Of a stretch of 64,000 bases of DNA, positions 1-12,054 are shown one piece after another. The notes under the pieces were generated by a model. That model worked only from the letters and a program-made list of their open reading frames with translations. It ran no database searches and had not been told where the DNA came from. The stretch is from NCBI RefSeq assembly GCF_047675955.1, contig NC_132912.1, forward strand, positions 22,480,500 to 22,544,499, given 5' to 3'. Position numbers and translations under genes: made by a program. Positions within the stretch are counted from its first letter, which is position 1. Each line of letters begins with the position of its first letter. The DNA comes from Chlorocebus sabaeus. Its lineage: Eukaryota > Chordata > Mammalia > Primates > Cercopithecidae.

Positions 1-280
1 CATTCAAGTCCACATGAGTGACCTGAAACGATAGATTTTGTTGTTAACTCAGATTTAGTTTTCACTTTTTTTTTTCCCTGGTACTTTCCCAAAATTGAAA
101 AGAAAACATTTTCTGGATTTTTCTAGGTAGTCTTGCCGACAGCCTCTGGGGGACTACGCATGATTCTTCTGCTCTAGTTATAAAAAGGTTTTCTGAGTTG
201 GAAATACCATTTATATCAGTTATTTTTTTTCTAATTTAAGGTGCAGTATCTGACCACATGCCCTAAAGTTGTGCATTTTC

Positions 281-321
281 CCCATGCATGTGCATGCACA
301 TGTACACACACACACATGCAT
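281..321. repeat. Alternating purine-pyrimidine tract with short (CA)n
   Basis: The run mixes CATGCATG-type steps with about seven CA units. It is almost perfectly alternating purine and pyrimidine, a composition that can adopt Z-DNA. No gene is associated with it. Confidence 0.6.
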
Positions 322-371
322 ACTGAATCTTTTACAATCCACCCATGGAGGTTTTTATGGAGGGGGTGGCC

Positions 372-652
372 ATGGGGTTTCACTCTGTCACCCAGGCTGG
401 ATTGCAGTGGCGTGATCACAGCTCACTGCAACCTCCGTCTCTTGGGCTCCTGATCTTCCTGCCTCAGCCTTCACCCTCCCTAGTGGCTGGGACTACAGGC
501 ATGCTCCACCATGCCTGGCTAATTTTTGTATTTTTTTTAGAGACAGGGTTTTGCCATGCCACTCAGGCTGGTCTCAAACTCCTGGACTCAAGCAATATGC
601 TCACCTTGGTTTCCCAAAGTGCTGGGATTACAGGGTGAGCTACCTCACCCCA
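372..652 (-). mobile_element. Alu element, antisense, J-like
   Basis: The plus strand reads the reverse complement of both Alu monomers: 'CACCCAGGCTGG', 'CAGCTCACTGCAACCTC', 'GCTGGGACTACAGGC', then a middle T-rich linker and 'AAAGTGCTGGGATTACAG'. Many scattered substitutions point to an old subfamily. Confidence 0.85.
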
Positions 653-653
653 C

Positions 654-1073
654 CTTTTTTGTTTTTGTTTTTGTTTTAATCTGTCTACCCTTAAGGACCA
701 GGAACACACCCATTAGTTGAGAGAATGTCGTGATTAAAAAGTGTTGCTCTCTCCTGCTAAGCTTCCCCTCCTCCTTATTATACACACACACACACACACA
801 CTCACACTCACACACTCCTGTTTTGTAAAGTGTCCAGCCCTGAATTGGTTCTGGGGAATTAGAGCTTTGCATTGAGTTAGACAATCCCTCAGTTTTTCCT
901 TTTTAATATAGGAGAATATATGACTTTGACTGTCTTGGAAATCTCTTTGCTGCAAATATGCAGAGGAAAAATCAAACGATAAAAAGAAGTCAAGAAAATA
1001 AAATGTTTACAGACTAGTGCCAACTCTGTGTGAGGGGCCTGGCAATTATGGGTCTGTTGTCTTTTTGTTTCCT
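654..1073. other. Unassigned sequence with a (CA)n microsatellite
   Basis: A (CA)n tract lies at about 781-812. The rest shows no open frame of interest and no repeat I recognise. Confidence 0.5.
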
Positions 1074-1248
1074 GTTTTTTTTTTCCCCAAAATTTTCATT
1101 TTTATTTTTGTAGAGGTAGAATACTTTGTAGAGACAGGGTGCTGCCATATTGCCCAGGCTAGTTGCAGACTTCTTGGACTCAAGTGATCCTAGTGCCTCA
1201 ACCTCCCAAAGTTCTGGCATGACATGCGTGAGCCACTGCACCTGGTCA
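1074..1248 (-). mobile_element. Alu right-monomer fragment, antisense
   Basis: A T-rich start is followed by 'GTAGAGACAGGG', 'TTGCCCAGGCTAG', 'CTTGGACTCAAGTGATCC' and 'GTGAGCCACTGCACCTGG'. Only one Alu monomer is present, so it is a truncated Alu or a free right monomer (FRAM). Confidence 0.75.
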
Positions 1249-1950
1249 CAGCCCTGTTGTCTCAATGGCCGCGGTTAGCGTTGCCACTTTTCCTTCTCAG
1301 TGCCGGGAAGGAGTCCCTTGTTTCTCTAAGAGACCGTCAACTTTTGCCAAAGCTCTCCTACCAAAATGGGTTACATATTCTCAGAACATCAGAGGAGCTT
1401 CCCCAGGACTTTGAAGGCAAAGTTCTGAAAATATAAATGAGTTGCCACAGATTATAGTTTGCTTCCAACAGATGCTACGAAGTTGTTCAAAGCACAGTAG
1501 CTTCAGAAAACAGGATATTCTTGAACCATGAAGTTAATTTAATCCATGTGGTGTCCAGAATACCAAGAAATCCATCCTGAGGCAGCTTTCCTGCCAGGGT
1601 TCTCTCTCTGCCATATTCTGATCTGCTGCACTAGATGACCAAGTCATCATTTGGCCTTCCTTCTCCAATTATGACATATTTCCAGATACTTTTCTTCCTG
1701 AAATATGCCAACAAGCTGGCTGTATGCCCAGGGCATGAAATATCTCCTTAAAATCTCAACATTCATGTATAAAACCAGTTTATAGGTACTTTTTTGAGAA
1801 AGAGTAGTTAGAAAACTGTGTTCTCTGATGGGTGGTGAATCTTTTTGCTAAGCAGATTTATTTGAAACAAACATTGTTCACATGTTTAAAGAGTCACCTG
1901 GCCTTCTTCCTACTTGAACTCCCCTTTATTTTTCCCTACAAATTATTGTT
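1249..1950. other. Unique-looking sequence, nothing recognised
   Basis: No repeat signature, splice structure or long open frame stands out. Confidence 0.4.
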
Positions 1951-2135
1951 CCAGTGGCTGCAAACATAGCTCCCTGCAGCCTCAATGTCTCGGGCTCAAG
2001 CAGTCTTCCTGCCTCAGCCTCCCAAGCAGCTGGGACTATAGGTGCATGCCACCATGCCCAGCTAATGTTTTGATTCTTTGTAGAGGTGGGGTCTTGTCAT
2101 GTGCCGAGGCTGGTCTCGAACTTCTGGACTCCTGC
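1951..2135 (-). mobile_element. Truncated Alu, antisense, J-like
   Basis: Reverse-complement Alu text starts inside the left monomer ('CATAGCTCCCTGCAGCCTC') and runs into the right monomer ('CGAGGCTGGTCTCGAACTT'). Both ends are missing. Confidence 0.75.
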
Positions 2136-2589
2136 TGTTCCAGAAAAACCCTTATTGGAGGAAAAAGATAACTCATAATTCTTTAAGTTTGAATTCAATA
2201 CCCATTATTTGCTGTACAAAATAGTTCTTACAGTCTCCTGATTACACTTTAGCTCCTCTCATTTATGGAAGACTCCATCCACGGTTCTTTGCAATTTTTG
2301 TAAAGGACCAGAACTATTTGCTCATCATCTCTGAGGTCAAGTAGGGAAGAGATTTTTCTGTCACAGACTTTCTTCAAAATGATACAGCTCAAGTGTCACT
2401 GGACTATCAAGCGGATGCCATATTGATTTAATAGACAGTGGCTCTTAAATGAAGTGAAAGGACCTTTGCTTAATTAATTTAGTAATTAATTCAGTACACA
2501 TTTATTGTGTGCCTGTCACATGCCCCCACTGGAAGGAACATCTGCCCGTCATTCTGTGCTTACTAAACCAGAGGAATCAAACCCTGCAA

Positions 2590-2830
2590 TAATACCTGGC
2601 ATTTATTTGGGTTCATAACACATGTTGGGCTCTGTGCTAAGGATTCTTCACACATAATTTTATTTAATCTTCTGAACCATCTGTTCAGGTAGGCATTATG
2701 ATCTTTATTTCAGACATCAGGAAGCTGAGCCTTACATGGTCTATCTCTTTGAAACCGTAACAGTACAGCTGGGGTTGGCCCCACCTGGTTTAAATCCAAG
2801 TATGGCCTGGAATTACCTTAGGTCCCTGAC
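2590..2830 (+). repeat. MIR element
   Basis: Decayed MIR text appears in order: 'GGGCTCTGTGCTAAGGATTC', 'TTTATTTAATCTTCTGAACC', 'AGGTAGGCATTATGATC' and a 'GGAAGCTGAG' segment. The order and orientation match a MIR on the plus strand. Confidence 0.65.
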
Positions 2831-2979
2831 AAGTTATCCTTTGAGATAATTTTAAGAATGGAATAAAGATAAGATGGTTGGATCTGGAGAAATCATGAAA
2901 GGTGTGAAGTGAAGTCACTTTATAGCCTTTATTGTTAGCTTGATTGTGGCTGCTTATCTATTTCATAGATTGTATTTTT

Positions 2980-3272
2980 GTTTTGAGACAGGGTCTTGCT
3001 CTGTCACTCAGGCTGGAGTGCAGTTACATGAACACAGCTCATGGCAGCCTCAACATCCTGGGCTCAAGTGATCCTCCCACCTCAGCCTTTCAAGTAGCTG
3101 GGGCCACAGGTGTGAGTCACCCCACCCAGCTAATTTTTAATTTTTTTTTTTTTGTAGAGACAGGGTTTTGCCATGTTACCCAGGCTGATCTCAAACTCCT
3201 GGGCTCAACCAGTCCTCCCACCTCAGACTCTCAGAGTGCTGGGATTACAGGCATGAGCCACTGTGCCCGACT
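2980..3272 (-). mobile_element. Alu element, antisense, J-like
   Basis: Both monomers are present in reverse complement, from 'GAGACAGGGTCTTGCTCTGT' to 'GCCACTGTGCCCGACTA', with a T-rich linker near 3138. Confidence 0.88.
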
Positions 3273-3364
3273 AGATTGCATTATCGATAACCCTATTGTT
3301 GCCTGTTTATTTATAAAGCCATCACTCCTTATTTTTAAATTGTTGTAAATGTATTGTTCCAGGC

Positions 3365-3599
3365 CTCTGATCAGCAGTCCTTACTGGTCTGTAATACCTT
3401 GCATCTTCCCAGGGCTCAGGTAAAGCTAACCCTCCTCTAAGAAGTCCTCCCTGATCACGCAGGTGATGCTGCTGTCTCCCTCCATGAACTTGTCAGCACA
3501 GCCACTGACACCTTTCGCTGCACATTGTTTAACATTTTCCTCTTGAGAAAGAGGACAGGGCCTCCTTTGTATCCTTCCTTGTGCTTTTCATGTGGTTCT
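3365..3599 (+). repeat. Probable L2 3' fragment
   Basis: Text such as 'AAGAAGTCCTCCCTGATCAC' resembles the L2 3' region. The match is weak and the element seems interrupted by the following Alu, after which 'TACATATTTGCTAAA' may be its tail. Confidence 0.4.
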
Positions 3600-3886
3600 T
3601 TCTTTCTTTTTAGAGCCAGGGTCACTCTCTGTTGCTCAGGCGGGAGTGCAGTTGCGCCATCATAGCTCACTGTAGCCTCAAACTCCTGGGCTCTAGCGAT
3701 CCTCCTGCCTCAGCCTCCCAGGTAGCTGGGACTACAGGGATGCACCACAGTGCCCAGCAAATTTTTAAATTAAAAAATTTTTCTCACTATGTTGCCCAGG
3801 CTGGTCTCGAACTCCTGGCCTCAGGCAGTCCTCTTGCCTTGGCCTCTGAAAGTGTTGGGATTACAGGTGTGAGCCACTGCACCCTC
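3600..3886 (-). mobile_element. Alu element, antisense, J-like
   Basis: A near-complete antisense dimer runs from 'TTTTAGAGCCAGGGTC' to 'GTGTGAGCCACTGCACCC'. The middle linker is T/A-rich at about 3762-3782. Confidence 0.88.
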
Positions 3887-3969
3887 CTACATGGTACCTT
3901 TATAATACATATTTGCTAAACGTAGGAACACCACTTACGACTTTTGAGGAATCACAGAGGTGAAAAGGG

Positions 3970-4373
3970 CTGAATAGTTTCAGGGTATGTTGAGTTATCT
4001 GCAAATAACAAGACCTTGGCAGGTGGAAAAGCTCTATCAAACATCACTGTCAGTTTGTTAATCCCTCAAAGAATCCAGCCCAAAAGAGATGAAGTTCATG
4101 TAAAGACTCATAAAGACCAAGTAAGTGTTTTATATGGAAAATAAATTAGCAAATTCACTGTCAAATTCCAAATGGCAAGGAAGCATGGAAAGTTGTAGTT
4201 TAATGTCCTCATCAAACTTGTAACTGATGGCCAGATGACAGAGCCTGTCAGAGAAACCAGGGGTCATTTTGGAAACAGACTGCTCTGATACACAGCATTC
4301 ATTCCTGGGCCAGTCTGGAAGACTGGAAGAGAGTGTACCATGAAATCTCAAAAAAAAAAAAAAAAAAAAAAAA
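3970..4373 (+). other. Sequence ending in A24, possible small retrocopy
   Basis: About 400 bases of unassigned sequence end in an uninterrupted run of 24 A at 4350-4373 that belongs to no Alu or L1 I can see. GAAAAGG occurs just after the A run and also near 3962, a weak candidate target duplication. No parent gene was recognised. Confidence 0.3.
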
Positions 4374-4816
4374 GAAAAGGTACTTGACTGTACAGAAGTT
4401 TTCTTTCAATTTTGAGGGTATTTTGGAAGCTGTGTGGATTCCAACTATGAAAAGGAGTACTTGTTATGGGAGTCTTTTATGGGAAGTAAAGTACATTTGA
4501 AAATCTACTCCAATTGCATCATTCCATGTAGTATAGGGTTTTTCTCTTGGGAAACACATTATGAGTCAGATAGGGCAGACCCAACTCATTTCTTTATCAT
4601 CAAGACTTCCCAGATCTGGCCCTGTCTGCTAAGTATATCACTATTTGTTCAATGTAATGGGGAAGTAAGAATTGCCATACTAAAAATATGCCAAGGTATT
4701 CTGAGAAGCCTAAAGAACAATGATGAGGTAAAGAAAACAGTATGCTGATGGAAAGAAATGCTAAATGGAATAAAGGAACCTGTTCATGACCCATCTGTCT
4801 GATGACAAACATTTAT
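4374..4816. other. Unassigned sequence
   Basis: A 104-codon plus-strand open frame at 4434-4748 shows no family signature, and I do not treat it as a gene. No repeat was recognised. Confidence 0.35.
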
Positions 4817-4996
4817 TGGGACTGCAGGTACAGGCCACCACGGTTGGCTAATTTTTTTTTTTTTTTTTAATTTTCTTGTAGAGATGGGGTCTTGCCATCT
4901 TGCCCAGGCTGATCTCGAACTCCTGGGCACAAGCGACCTTCCTGCCTTGGCCTTCAAAGTTCTGAGATGACAGGCATGAGCCACCATATTTGGCCT
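4817..4996 (-). mobile_element. Alu right-half fragment, antisense
   Basis: The sequence starts at 'GGGACTGCAGGTACAGGCC', passes a long T run at 4851-4868 and ends 'GGCATGAGCCACCATATTTGG'. The left monomer is mostly missing. Confidence 0.8.
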
Positions 4997-5337
4997 TTCA
5001 CAAAGTTTTGTACCATGTCCTGGGCCCTATATTAGGTTCAGGGCATGAAATGTGAGACAAAGCAGTCATGGTGCTTCTTTCTGACTCTTATAGTCTATTA
5101 GGTGAAAGAGACAGTAATAGAATAACCACATACGTTAATGTAAAATTGCAACTATGGTTGGTTCCAGGAAGGGGAGAGTACATAGTACTTTAAACCCCCC
5201 ACAGAAGGAAAGTGTTACCTAATCTAGTAAAAACACTTGAAACTCAAGGATTAAAGTATCACTTCTCTTAAAAAAACAAAACCTCCCAGATTTAGCTAGA
5301 AGCACTGATGATCATATGTGTAAATGTGTGTGAATGC

Positions 5338-5341
<4 letters not shown>

Positions 5342-5372
<31 letters not shown>
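5342..5372. repeat. (TA)n microsatellite
   Basis: There are about fifteen uninterrupted TA units directly upstream of an antisense Alu. It is likely polymorphic. Confidence 0.95.
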
Positions 5373-5374
<2 letters not shown>

Positions 5375-5380
<6 letters not shown>

Positions 5381-5644
5381 TATTTATTTTAGAGATGGGA
5401 TCTTACTCTGTTGCCCAGGTTGGAGTGTAGTGATGCAATCATAGCTCACCATAGCCTCAAATTCCTGGGCCCAAGTGGCTGGGACCACAGGTGTGTGCCA
5501 CCATGCTTAGCTAATTTTATTTTTGTCAGAGGAAGGGTCTCACTATGATGCCTAGGCTGACCTTGAACTCCTGGCCTTAAGCAATCCTCTAGCCTTGGCT
5601 TCCCAAAGTGTTGAGATTACAGGAGTGAGCCACCACACCCAGCC
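5375..5644 (-). mobile_element. Alu element, antisense, internally deleted
   Basis: It runs from 'TTTTAGAGATGGGATCTTAC' to 'CCACCACACCCAGCC'. About 25 bases are missing in the left monomer between 'GGGCCCAAG' and 'TGGCTGGGACCACAGG'. Confidence 0.85.
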
Positions 5645-5645
5645 T

Positions 5646-6069
5646 GTGATACTGATTCTCGCCTACTTCTAAGGTCAGCCTGAGAGCACAGTCATCACTG
5701 ACATACAACCATTATGGCAGAGCCGAATGAGAAGAGCTGACGATTACATCAACATCTAGAGAGTTCTTATCATTGTGTCGTTATCTGAGGAGTTAACTCT
5801 TTAGGGAGTTCCAGTTCATGTACCAATGGAAAGGCTGAATTGCAGGGGAGGGGGACTGGAATGGAAAGTTCAAGCAGCAGCCTCCATGTTGCTTATCTAG
5901 TGTTCCAGTAGGACATCCCATGGGTTGAATTATTTTTCAGCTATACCACCTGGTACAACTTAGATTACTGTACAAATAATGGCACTTCTGCTGCTAAATG
6001 GGCTATTCAAATATGCTCAAAATTTTTGCAAATGAGCTACTTTTTCCAAGGTAGCATACAAATTCTAAC
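5646..6069. other. Unassigned sequence
   Basis: No gene, RNA gene or repeat was recognised in this stretch. Confidence 0.35.
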
Positions 6070-6183
6070 ATAATTCAAGTTTCATGAAGACAAGGCCTTG
6101 GCTGTCTTATTCTGCATCTGTAGCACCTGACAATCTCCATCCTGCCATAGGTGCTCAGTAAATAGTAGTTAAATGAATGGATT
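6070..6183 (+). repeat. L2 3' end
   Basis: It reads like the L2 3' terminus: 'GACAAGGCCTTGGCTGTCTT', then 'CATAGGTGCTCAGTAAATAG' and 'TAAATGAATGG'. Confidence 0.65.
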
Positions 6184-7384
6184 TATCTAAGTGATTGGCT
6201 GGATGTCACGATCTGCCTCCTGCATCCAGTTGCACTGCAGCAAATATTTCATCTTTTTCTAAAAGGAAGATCATACAAGGTTTCATGCTTGAGGAAGCAT
6301 TTTCCCAACTCAAAATCTTCCTGTGTCTGGAGTCTACCATTGCTCTGGTTGCAAACCTGGCTTTGACTTTCAGCTCTGTAGTGACTTTTGGGTTGGTTCT
6401 CTGTACTTAGGTGGGACAGTTGTCTGGCATTAGCTCATCTCTCAATCACTACCTCTGACCTTTGTACACGCCCATATCCGCCTTGTCTCTTTGGTTTGCC
6501 CTGACACTCAGTTTGCAGAGATGCAGCCTTTTGTCTCTGGATCTTTATTCTCTCTCTCTGATCTCATTACCCACATGACTGTGATTGTCAAACCTCCAGC
6601 TTCCAAGGGGCAGCATGCCAGCAGAGAGCCATTGGGCTGAAACAACATGCATGGGGCCAGTTGCCTGCTAACTACAAAGCAACCGGAGTGTCACAGGTGC
6701 TGCTGCATGGCGCCATTACAGAGGGCCAAAGAGTGATTTTCTAGAACCACACTATCTAGGTGCAGAGTTAAGGGACTCGTCTTATTTCTTCAAGTTCTTT
6801 TGTAAATTAGATGCTAGTTTTATTTGTTGATAATACTTTTGCTTAAAAAAAGATGTTTTCTCTGATTATGAAACTAAAACATGTCTATTATAATTTGGAA
6901 AACATAAGGTGTTATAAGGTAAACACATGATCCCTGTCTTACCATCTAGACATACTTAGTAAACCCTGCTAATGCCTAGATCCGGTTTAGATGCCGTGAG
7001 GTAGGAACACTGCCTTGTGGTGTATGTGTCATATAAGCCGCAGGGACCACTTCCTTCCTATTTAAGGTGACTTCCACCTTCCTTCCTTCATGCAACCCCA
7101 GAACTGGGCATTATCATCTCACTACAGCAATGCTTTCCAGCAGCCAATATGGTGCCAGGCTTAGAGTAGCTTTCAGGCCCCTGCAACCTGTTTTGGAAGA
7201 AAGCTGTGTATCAATCAAGAAAGCAGCTGGCCTTGTGACAGAGATAGTTAGCTGTCTGCCAAAGCCGTAGGACAGCTCTCCCTCCGTAGGACAGACTTAT
7301 AGCTAGGAAACAGTGTGCAAACATAAGCTACATTGCCTGGCCCCCTTTGTCACCAGGTACAAAGTCCTCATGTGACTGGTCCTC
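6184..7384. other. Unassigned sequence
   Basis: Short open frames at 6195-6410 and 7067-7270 have no recognisable family and no splice or regulatory context. I see nothing else to annotate. Confidence 0.35.
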
Positions 7385-7690
7385 ACAGAGACAATGTGAG
7401 CAGGTGTGTGGCATCTTGGGGCCAAGGCCTTTAAGAAGTAGGTGTGCCTCCTCCATCTCCTCCACCAGCTTGCTGCAGATACTTAGGAGTAGAAGATAAT
7501 GGAGCCACACATGGAAGGAGCCTCGGTCTCTAGCTATCACATTGAGGAAGGCCACCTTGCAGCTAGGAACACCTACCAGGGACCACAACTTGAGCAAGAA
7601 CTAAATTCTAGAGTGTTGGCATCATAATAAGTCTTGGGTCTATTTGTTACTGGAACCTAGGTGACCTTAACTAATATAGTCCCACCAAAT
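7385..7690 (+). repeat. Possible MaLR-type LTR fragment
   Basis: Text such as 'AAGGCCTTTAAGAAGTAGGT' and the end 'GACCTTAACTAATATAG' resembles the 3' parts of mammalian MaLR LTRs. The copy is diverged and the family is uncertain. Confidence 0.35.
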
Positions 7691-8769
7691 GTCTAGTGAA
7701 TGCATTAATAAATGAAGACACTAAAATCACATATTCTGCCACTGCATCGGAGTTTACAGAGGTTGAGCAGGAAAAACAAATACATCTTGTGAGAGGAACT
7801 ATTATGGAGGTCTGTGCCTAGCTGTTTTCAAAATGTCCATTGAGTTCGTTATTGAAAAAACCAACTCATTTTAATCCTCTGTTCATGGAGCAATATTTCA
7901 TAGGCTAAAAACTTATGCAAATTAGTTGCTGGAGAAAGAAATAGAAATATTTATATAGAAATATGAAATAGAAATATGCAAACCGCAACTGCCATTAGGA
8001 ATGCCAGAGCCATTTGGATAAGCAAAACTAATTGATGCAACCAGGGGCCGACCATTCATGAGCCCATGCAATGATATAGATAGCTCAGTCCTCTTCTCCA
8101 ATAAGAAAAGTCCCAGAGATTAGGTGTTTTGAGATCCAGCTAAACTGAAGTTCCAGTGTCAGGGCAGCTAGCAATGCTATCCTAACGGTAAATGAACGGG
8201 AGCTGAATCAGGATGGTTAACATGTGCCTTTCACGGCATTCTTCTTTTACCGGGAGGATGGCTTAATGTCTACCTGTGACCAGTGGTCCCTTATATGGGA
8301 AATTTGTTTATACTGGCAGATGCCCTTGTCTGACCATGGCTCTGGTCCTGGGAGCCTGACCTGTGTTCTCCCTGGCACCCAAGGGGAAAACTTAGCCTGG
8401 GGCAGCCCCTGGTCCTTCAGATGGAAGGCACAAATTCAATACACCACCACAGTAGGGAACAAATTAAAAGGTTTTTACCTACAGATTCTAGGCAACGAGA
8501 GTGCAATGAGCTGGGAGGGCAGTCCTCTGTCCCTGGGTCACCAGTGGCAGGAATGAAGAATCAGGCAGAAGCATGGACAGCATGCTGCAAGCAGCAGTGC
8601 AGAAAGTACCTGGCCTGTGGTGGTTTGACTTCCAACTTCTGGACTTTACTGTGGTGCAAAAGCCATGTGCATTCAGTAGAAACTACTTCAAGGACCCATA
8701 CAGCCATTCTGTTTTTCACTTTCAGTACCGTGTTCAATAAATTACATGAGACATTCAATGCTTGTTATA
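7691..8769. other. Unassigned sequence
   Basis: Overlapping plus-strand frames at 8224-8556 (110 codons) and 8421-8807 (128 codons) look like chance openings: there is no domain, Kozak context or splice structure I can support. No repeat was recognised. Confidence 0.35.
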
Positions 8770-8965
8770 AAATAGGTCTTGTGTTAGGTGATTTTCCCCA
8801 ACTCTAGGCTAAGATAAGTGTTCTGAGTGTGATGAAGATAGGCTAGGCTGAGCTATGATGTTCTGTGGGTTAGGTGTATCAGTGCATTTCTACTTAGGGG
8901 ATTTTCAACTTATGATGGGCTTATTGGGACATAGCCCCATCGTAAGTCAAGAAGCATCTGTATAA
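8770..8965. repeat. Probable old DNA-transposon fragment with a short palindrome
   Basis: 'CTTATGATGGGC' and 'GCCCCATCGTAAG' form an imperfect inverted repeat around 8909-8947. The wording resembles a widespread primate repeat whose name I cannot assign. Confidence 0.35.
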
Positions 8966-10529
8966 AGGAATAGGGCATGGGTCACTTTAAGTTCACTGGC
9001 GAATGTCTGAATGGGTAGTTTAAAGGAAGTGTCAGGAAAGTAGGGAGCCCAGCCTGCTAGGCGGGAGAGATGCTTCTAAGTGTTTATCTCTGGCCATTGG
9101 CTTAAACCATTTGGGTGTGGAGTAGAACTGGAAACTGTGTCAAGGGTGACTGAGCCTTGCTTCTGGTCTGATAAAGTTAAACTTCTATTCAAAATGGAGG
9201 CCAAGGCCACATAAAATAAGAACTCATTACATGAGGGCATTAAGTACTTTTATTTAGTACAGTACCCCCAGAGCAAAGTCCCTGCCTGGTAGCTAAACTG
9301 CAGCTATAAATTCTGTGAAGCGTGGTAGGTTTGGCTACAAAATTCTGAAAAACCCACTAGGCTTGGTTGCAAATTCTTGAAAGTCCATTTACTCCCAAAG
9401 CTGTGATGAACAATGAATGCAGAAATCTTAGTGCCTTCTTACTGAATTTTAAAGGCACAATTTAGCATTGCCCCTCAGATACCTGTGTATTTGTATTATG
9501 GAAAAGCCGTGATCCAAAGATTTATTCAACTAGGTGCAAAAGAGGAAGGATTTATTGTATAACTGCTCTACTCAAAGCCATATCTCCTAAGCACTATGGC
9601 TGGCAGGCACCACCTCTGCCATCATAGCTGAGGGAGGTATGTGCCTGCCTACTCTCTGCCTGAACCCCTACCAGCAGACAGGGGAGTGTAAATCACAATC
9701 ATTCCAAATAGCTCAAGATTTTCATCAAACAATGCGATCATTGTCATGAAAAGTAAATCTAGCTGACATTTATCCTGAGTATTTAATTAGTAGGAATTAC
9801 CCAGTAAGACATGACGGGTGGTGGGGTGTGTGCTGGTATTTTCCCTTCCCCAGGTAAAGGCACGGGGGGGTGTGTGTGTGTTTCAGTTGCATCCTATTCC
9901 AAAGCTTGGAGAGAGTTTCTGAAACATAGTATCCCCATGGCTAAAAACAAGGATTTGTGTGTAGCTGAATTCATTTGCCCTTCTTGGAGACTGCAAAGAG
10001 GTGATGAAGGAGGAGATACCAGCCACATCATGTCCCCTGTCAAACCCCCTCGGGCTTTCAGAACTGATCTCCAAGCAGACTATGCCCTCAAGCTTCTGTG
10101 CTTGGGCATGGGCATGGAATGCTTTTCCCTGATAACAGGTGAGGAGCATAAAAATAAATGAATGTGTCCCCACAATGCATTGGTTGCCGGCACCCCAGAT
10201 GCTCGGAAGTTGGGATACACTTTCGTCATTGTCTCCAGGTGTGTTCCCCAGAAGGACAGCGGGCAGAGGGGCTGTCAGGCAGCAGCATTCAGTTTCAGGG
10301 AGGCCATGCATGCAAATTCTCCCACTGTGCCCTTGGAGGTCAGACAGTATCTCAGTTAAAGGAAGGGCAGCGTGATCCTAACTGCCTTCTGTGGGGCAGT
10401 CTCTAAGCCATCCTCTGCCACTGCCAGAGCATCTTTCTAAAGCACAAATCTCCCCTTGTCACTCTCCTGCTGAGGTTGACTGCGTTCTCCCTGCACCTTC
10501 TGGATAAAGTCCATCCCCTTAGCAGATGC
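8966..10529. other. Unassigned sequence
   Basis: Frames at 9811-10161 (plus) and 9883-10311 (minus) overlap on opposite strands and neither has a recognised motif. A short G7(TG)n run lies near 9864. No gene call is supported. Confidence 0.35.
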
Positions 10530-11057
10530 ACAAATCCTTTTTTTTTTTCTTTTTGTAATCAGCTTTATTGAGGTACAATTTACACACAATAAAATGGACT
10601 GATGTCCCAAGTATAGTTCAGTGAATGTTGACAAATGGATTTATCCATGGAGCCTCTGCCACCGTGATCAGGATCTAGAACAATTTGCTCACACCCTTTC
10701 ATTTCCGTCCCCTCCCCTTGTCTCTAGCACCTGGAAAATATTGGTCTACTTACTGTTGCTGTACTTTTGTCATTAAAATTTTTGTTTGTTTGTTTTAGAA
10801 TTTCACATAAATGAATCATAGAGTATGTAGTAGTCTGGCTTCTTCTCACCTATAAAGCTTTTGATATTTATTCATGATATGTGTATCAGATGTTCTTTTT
10901 TTGTTTTTTTTTTGGCTGATGAGTATTCCATTGTGGGGACATAATCACAATTAGTCTATCCTTTCACCAGTTGCTGGACATTTGTGTTATTTTCCAGTTT
11001 TTTATATTCTGAATAAAGCTGCCAGGAACATTCATGTACATGTATCTGTGAGCATTT
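10530..11057 (-). mobile_element. L1M 3' region fragment, antisense, part 1
   Basis: The plus strand has 'AGCTTTATTGAGGTACAATT' and 'GAGTATTCCATTGTG', which reverse-complement to old L1M 3' text. It resumes beyond the Alu at 11058. Confidence 0.6.
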
Positions 11058-11356
11058 TTTTTTTTTTTTTAAAGAGGCAGGGCCTCATTCTGTTGTCCAA
11101 ACTGGAATGCAGTGGCCTGATTATAGCTCATTGCAGCCTGGAACGTCCTGGCTCGAGCGATCCCCTTACCTCAGCCTCCCAAGTGGCTGAGACTACAGGC
11201 ACAGGCCACCACGTCCAGCTAATTTTTAAATATTTTTGTAGAGATGAGGTCTTACTATGTTTTCCAGGCTGGCCTCAAACTGTTGGCCTCAAGTGATCAT
11301 CTGGCCTTAGCCCCCCAAAGTGATGGGATTACAGGCGTGAGCCACTGAGCCCAGCA
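11058..11356 (-). mobile_element. Alu element, antisense, J-like
   Basis: A full-length antisense Alu runs from a T run at 11058 to 'GAGCCACTGAGCCCAGC'. It is inserted within the L1M fragment on both sides. Confidence 0.88.
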
Positions 11357-11575
11357 GTAAGCACATGTTTTAATTCCCCTCAGGTAAACACCATTCCTGT
11401 ACTGTATAGAAGTATATGTTTAACTTTAGAAGACTGTTGCAAACTGGTTTCCATGGTGACTGCAGCATTGTACAGTCCCTCCACTAGTGCTTGAGAGTTC
11501 TGGTTGTTTCATATCCTCATCAACAGCTGGTATTGTCCATCTTTAATTTTAGCCACTCTGGTGAATTACACGAGG
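11357..11575 (-). mobile_element. L1M fragment, antisense, part 2
   Basis: 'CCACTAGTGCTTGAGAGTTC' and 'TTTTAGCCACTCTGGTG' continue the antisense L1 text broken by the Alu before it. Confidence 0.55.
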
Positions 11576-11861
11576 CCCTGAAGCCCACCTGCAAGCGTAT
11601 TGCCCTTTTCTTCAGGTGGCCCCTCCTCTCCAGTCTCATGGGTGAGTGCTCACTTTCAAGTCACCAGCCTTCCTGTGTGAGGCCCCTGCCGTTCTCAAGC
11701 TGCACTGGCACCCTAGAGCGGGCACCAGCAGTACCTGTGCACACCCATGCTTATAGTGTGGCTGTTGCTGTCTTTGCCTGTCTTCACCTCTCAACTCCAA
11801 GTTCAGTGGCAGGAGTGGGGAGAGGCAGGAAGTTTCCACATATTTGAATCCCAGTACCACA

Positions 11862-12054
11862 TCTCTACAAAAACTAAACAAAACTAGACAAGTGTAGTGG
11901 TGCACACCTGTGGTCCCAGCTACTTGGGAGGCTGAGGTGGGAGGACTGCTTGGGCCCAGGAGGTCAAGGCTGCAGTAAGCTGAGATTGCACCACTGCACT
12001 CTAACCTGGGAGACAGAGTGAGACCCTGTCTCAAAAAAAAAAAAAAAGAAAACA
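11862..12054 (+). mobile_element. Alu right-half fragment, sense
   Basis: Plus-strand Alu text begins in the linker ('CATCTCTACAAAAACTAAAC') and ends 'GAGACCCTGTCTC' followed by A15. The left monomer is missing. Confidence 0.85.

Noticed and set aside
8224..8807. Two overlapping plus-strand frames of 110 and 128 codons
   Set aside because: Different phases over the same DNA, no motif in either, no gene signals.
9883..10311. 142-codon minus-strand frame overlapping a 116-codon plus-strand frame
   Set aside because: Opposite-strand overlap, no recognisable family, no supporting signals.
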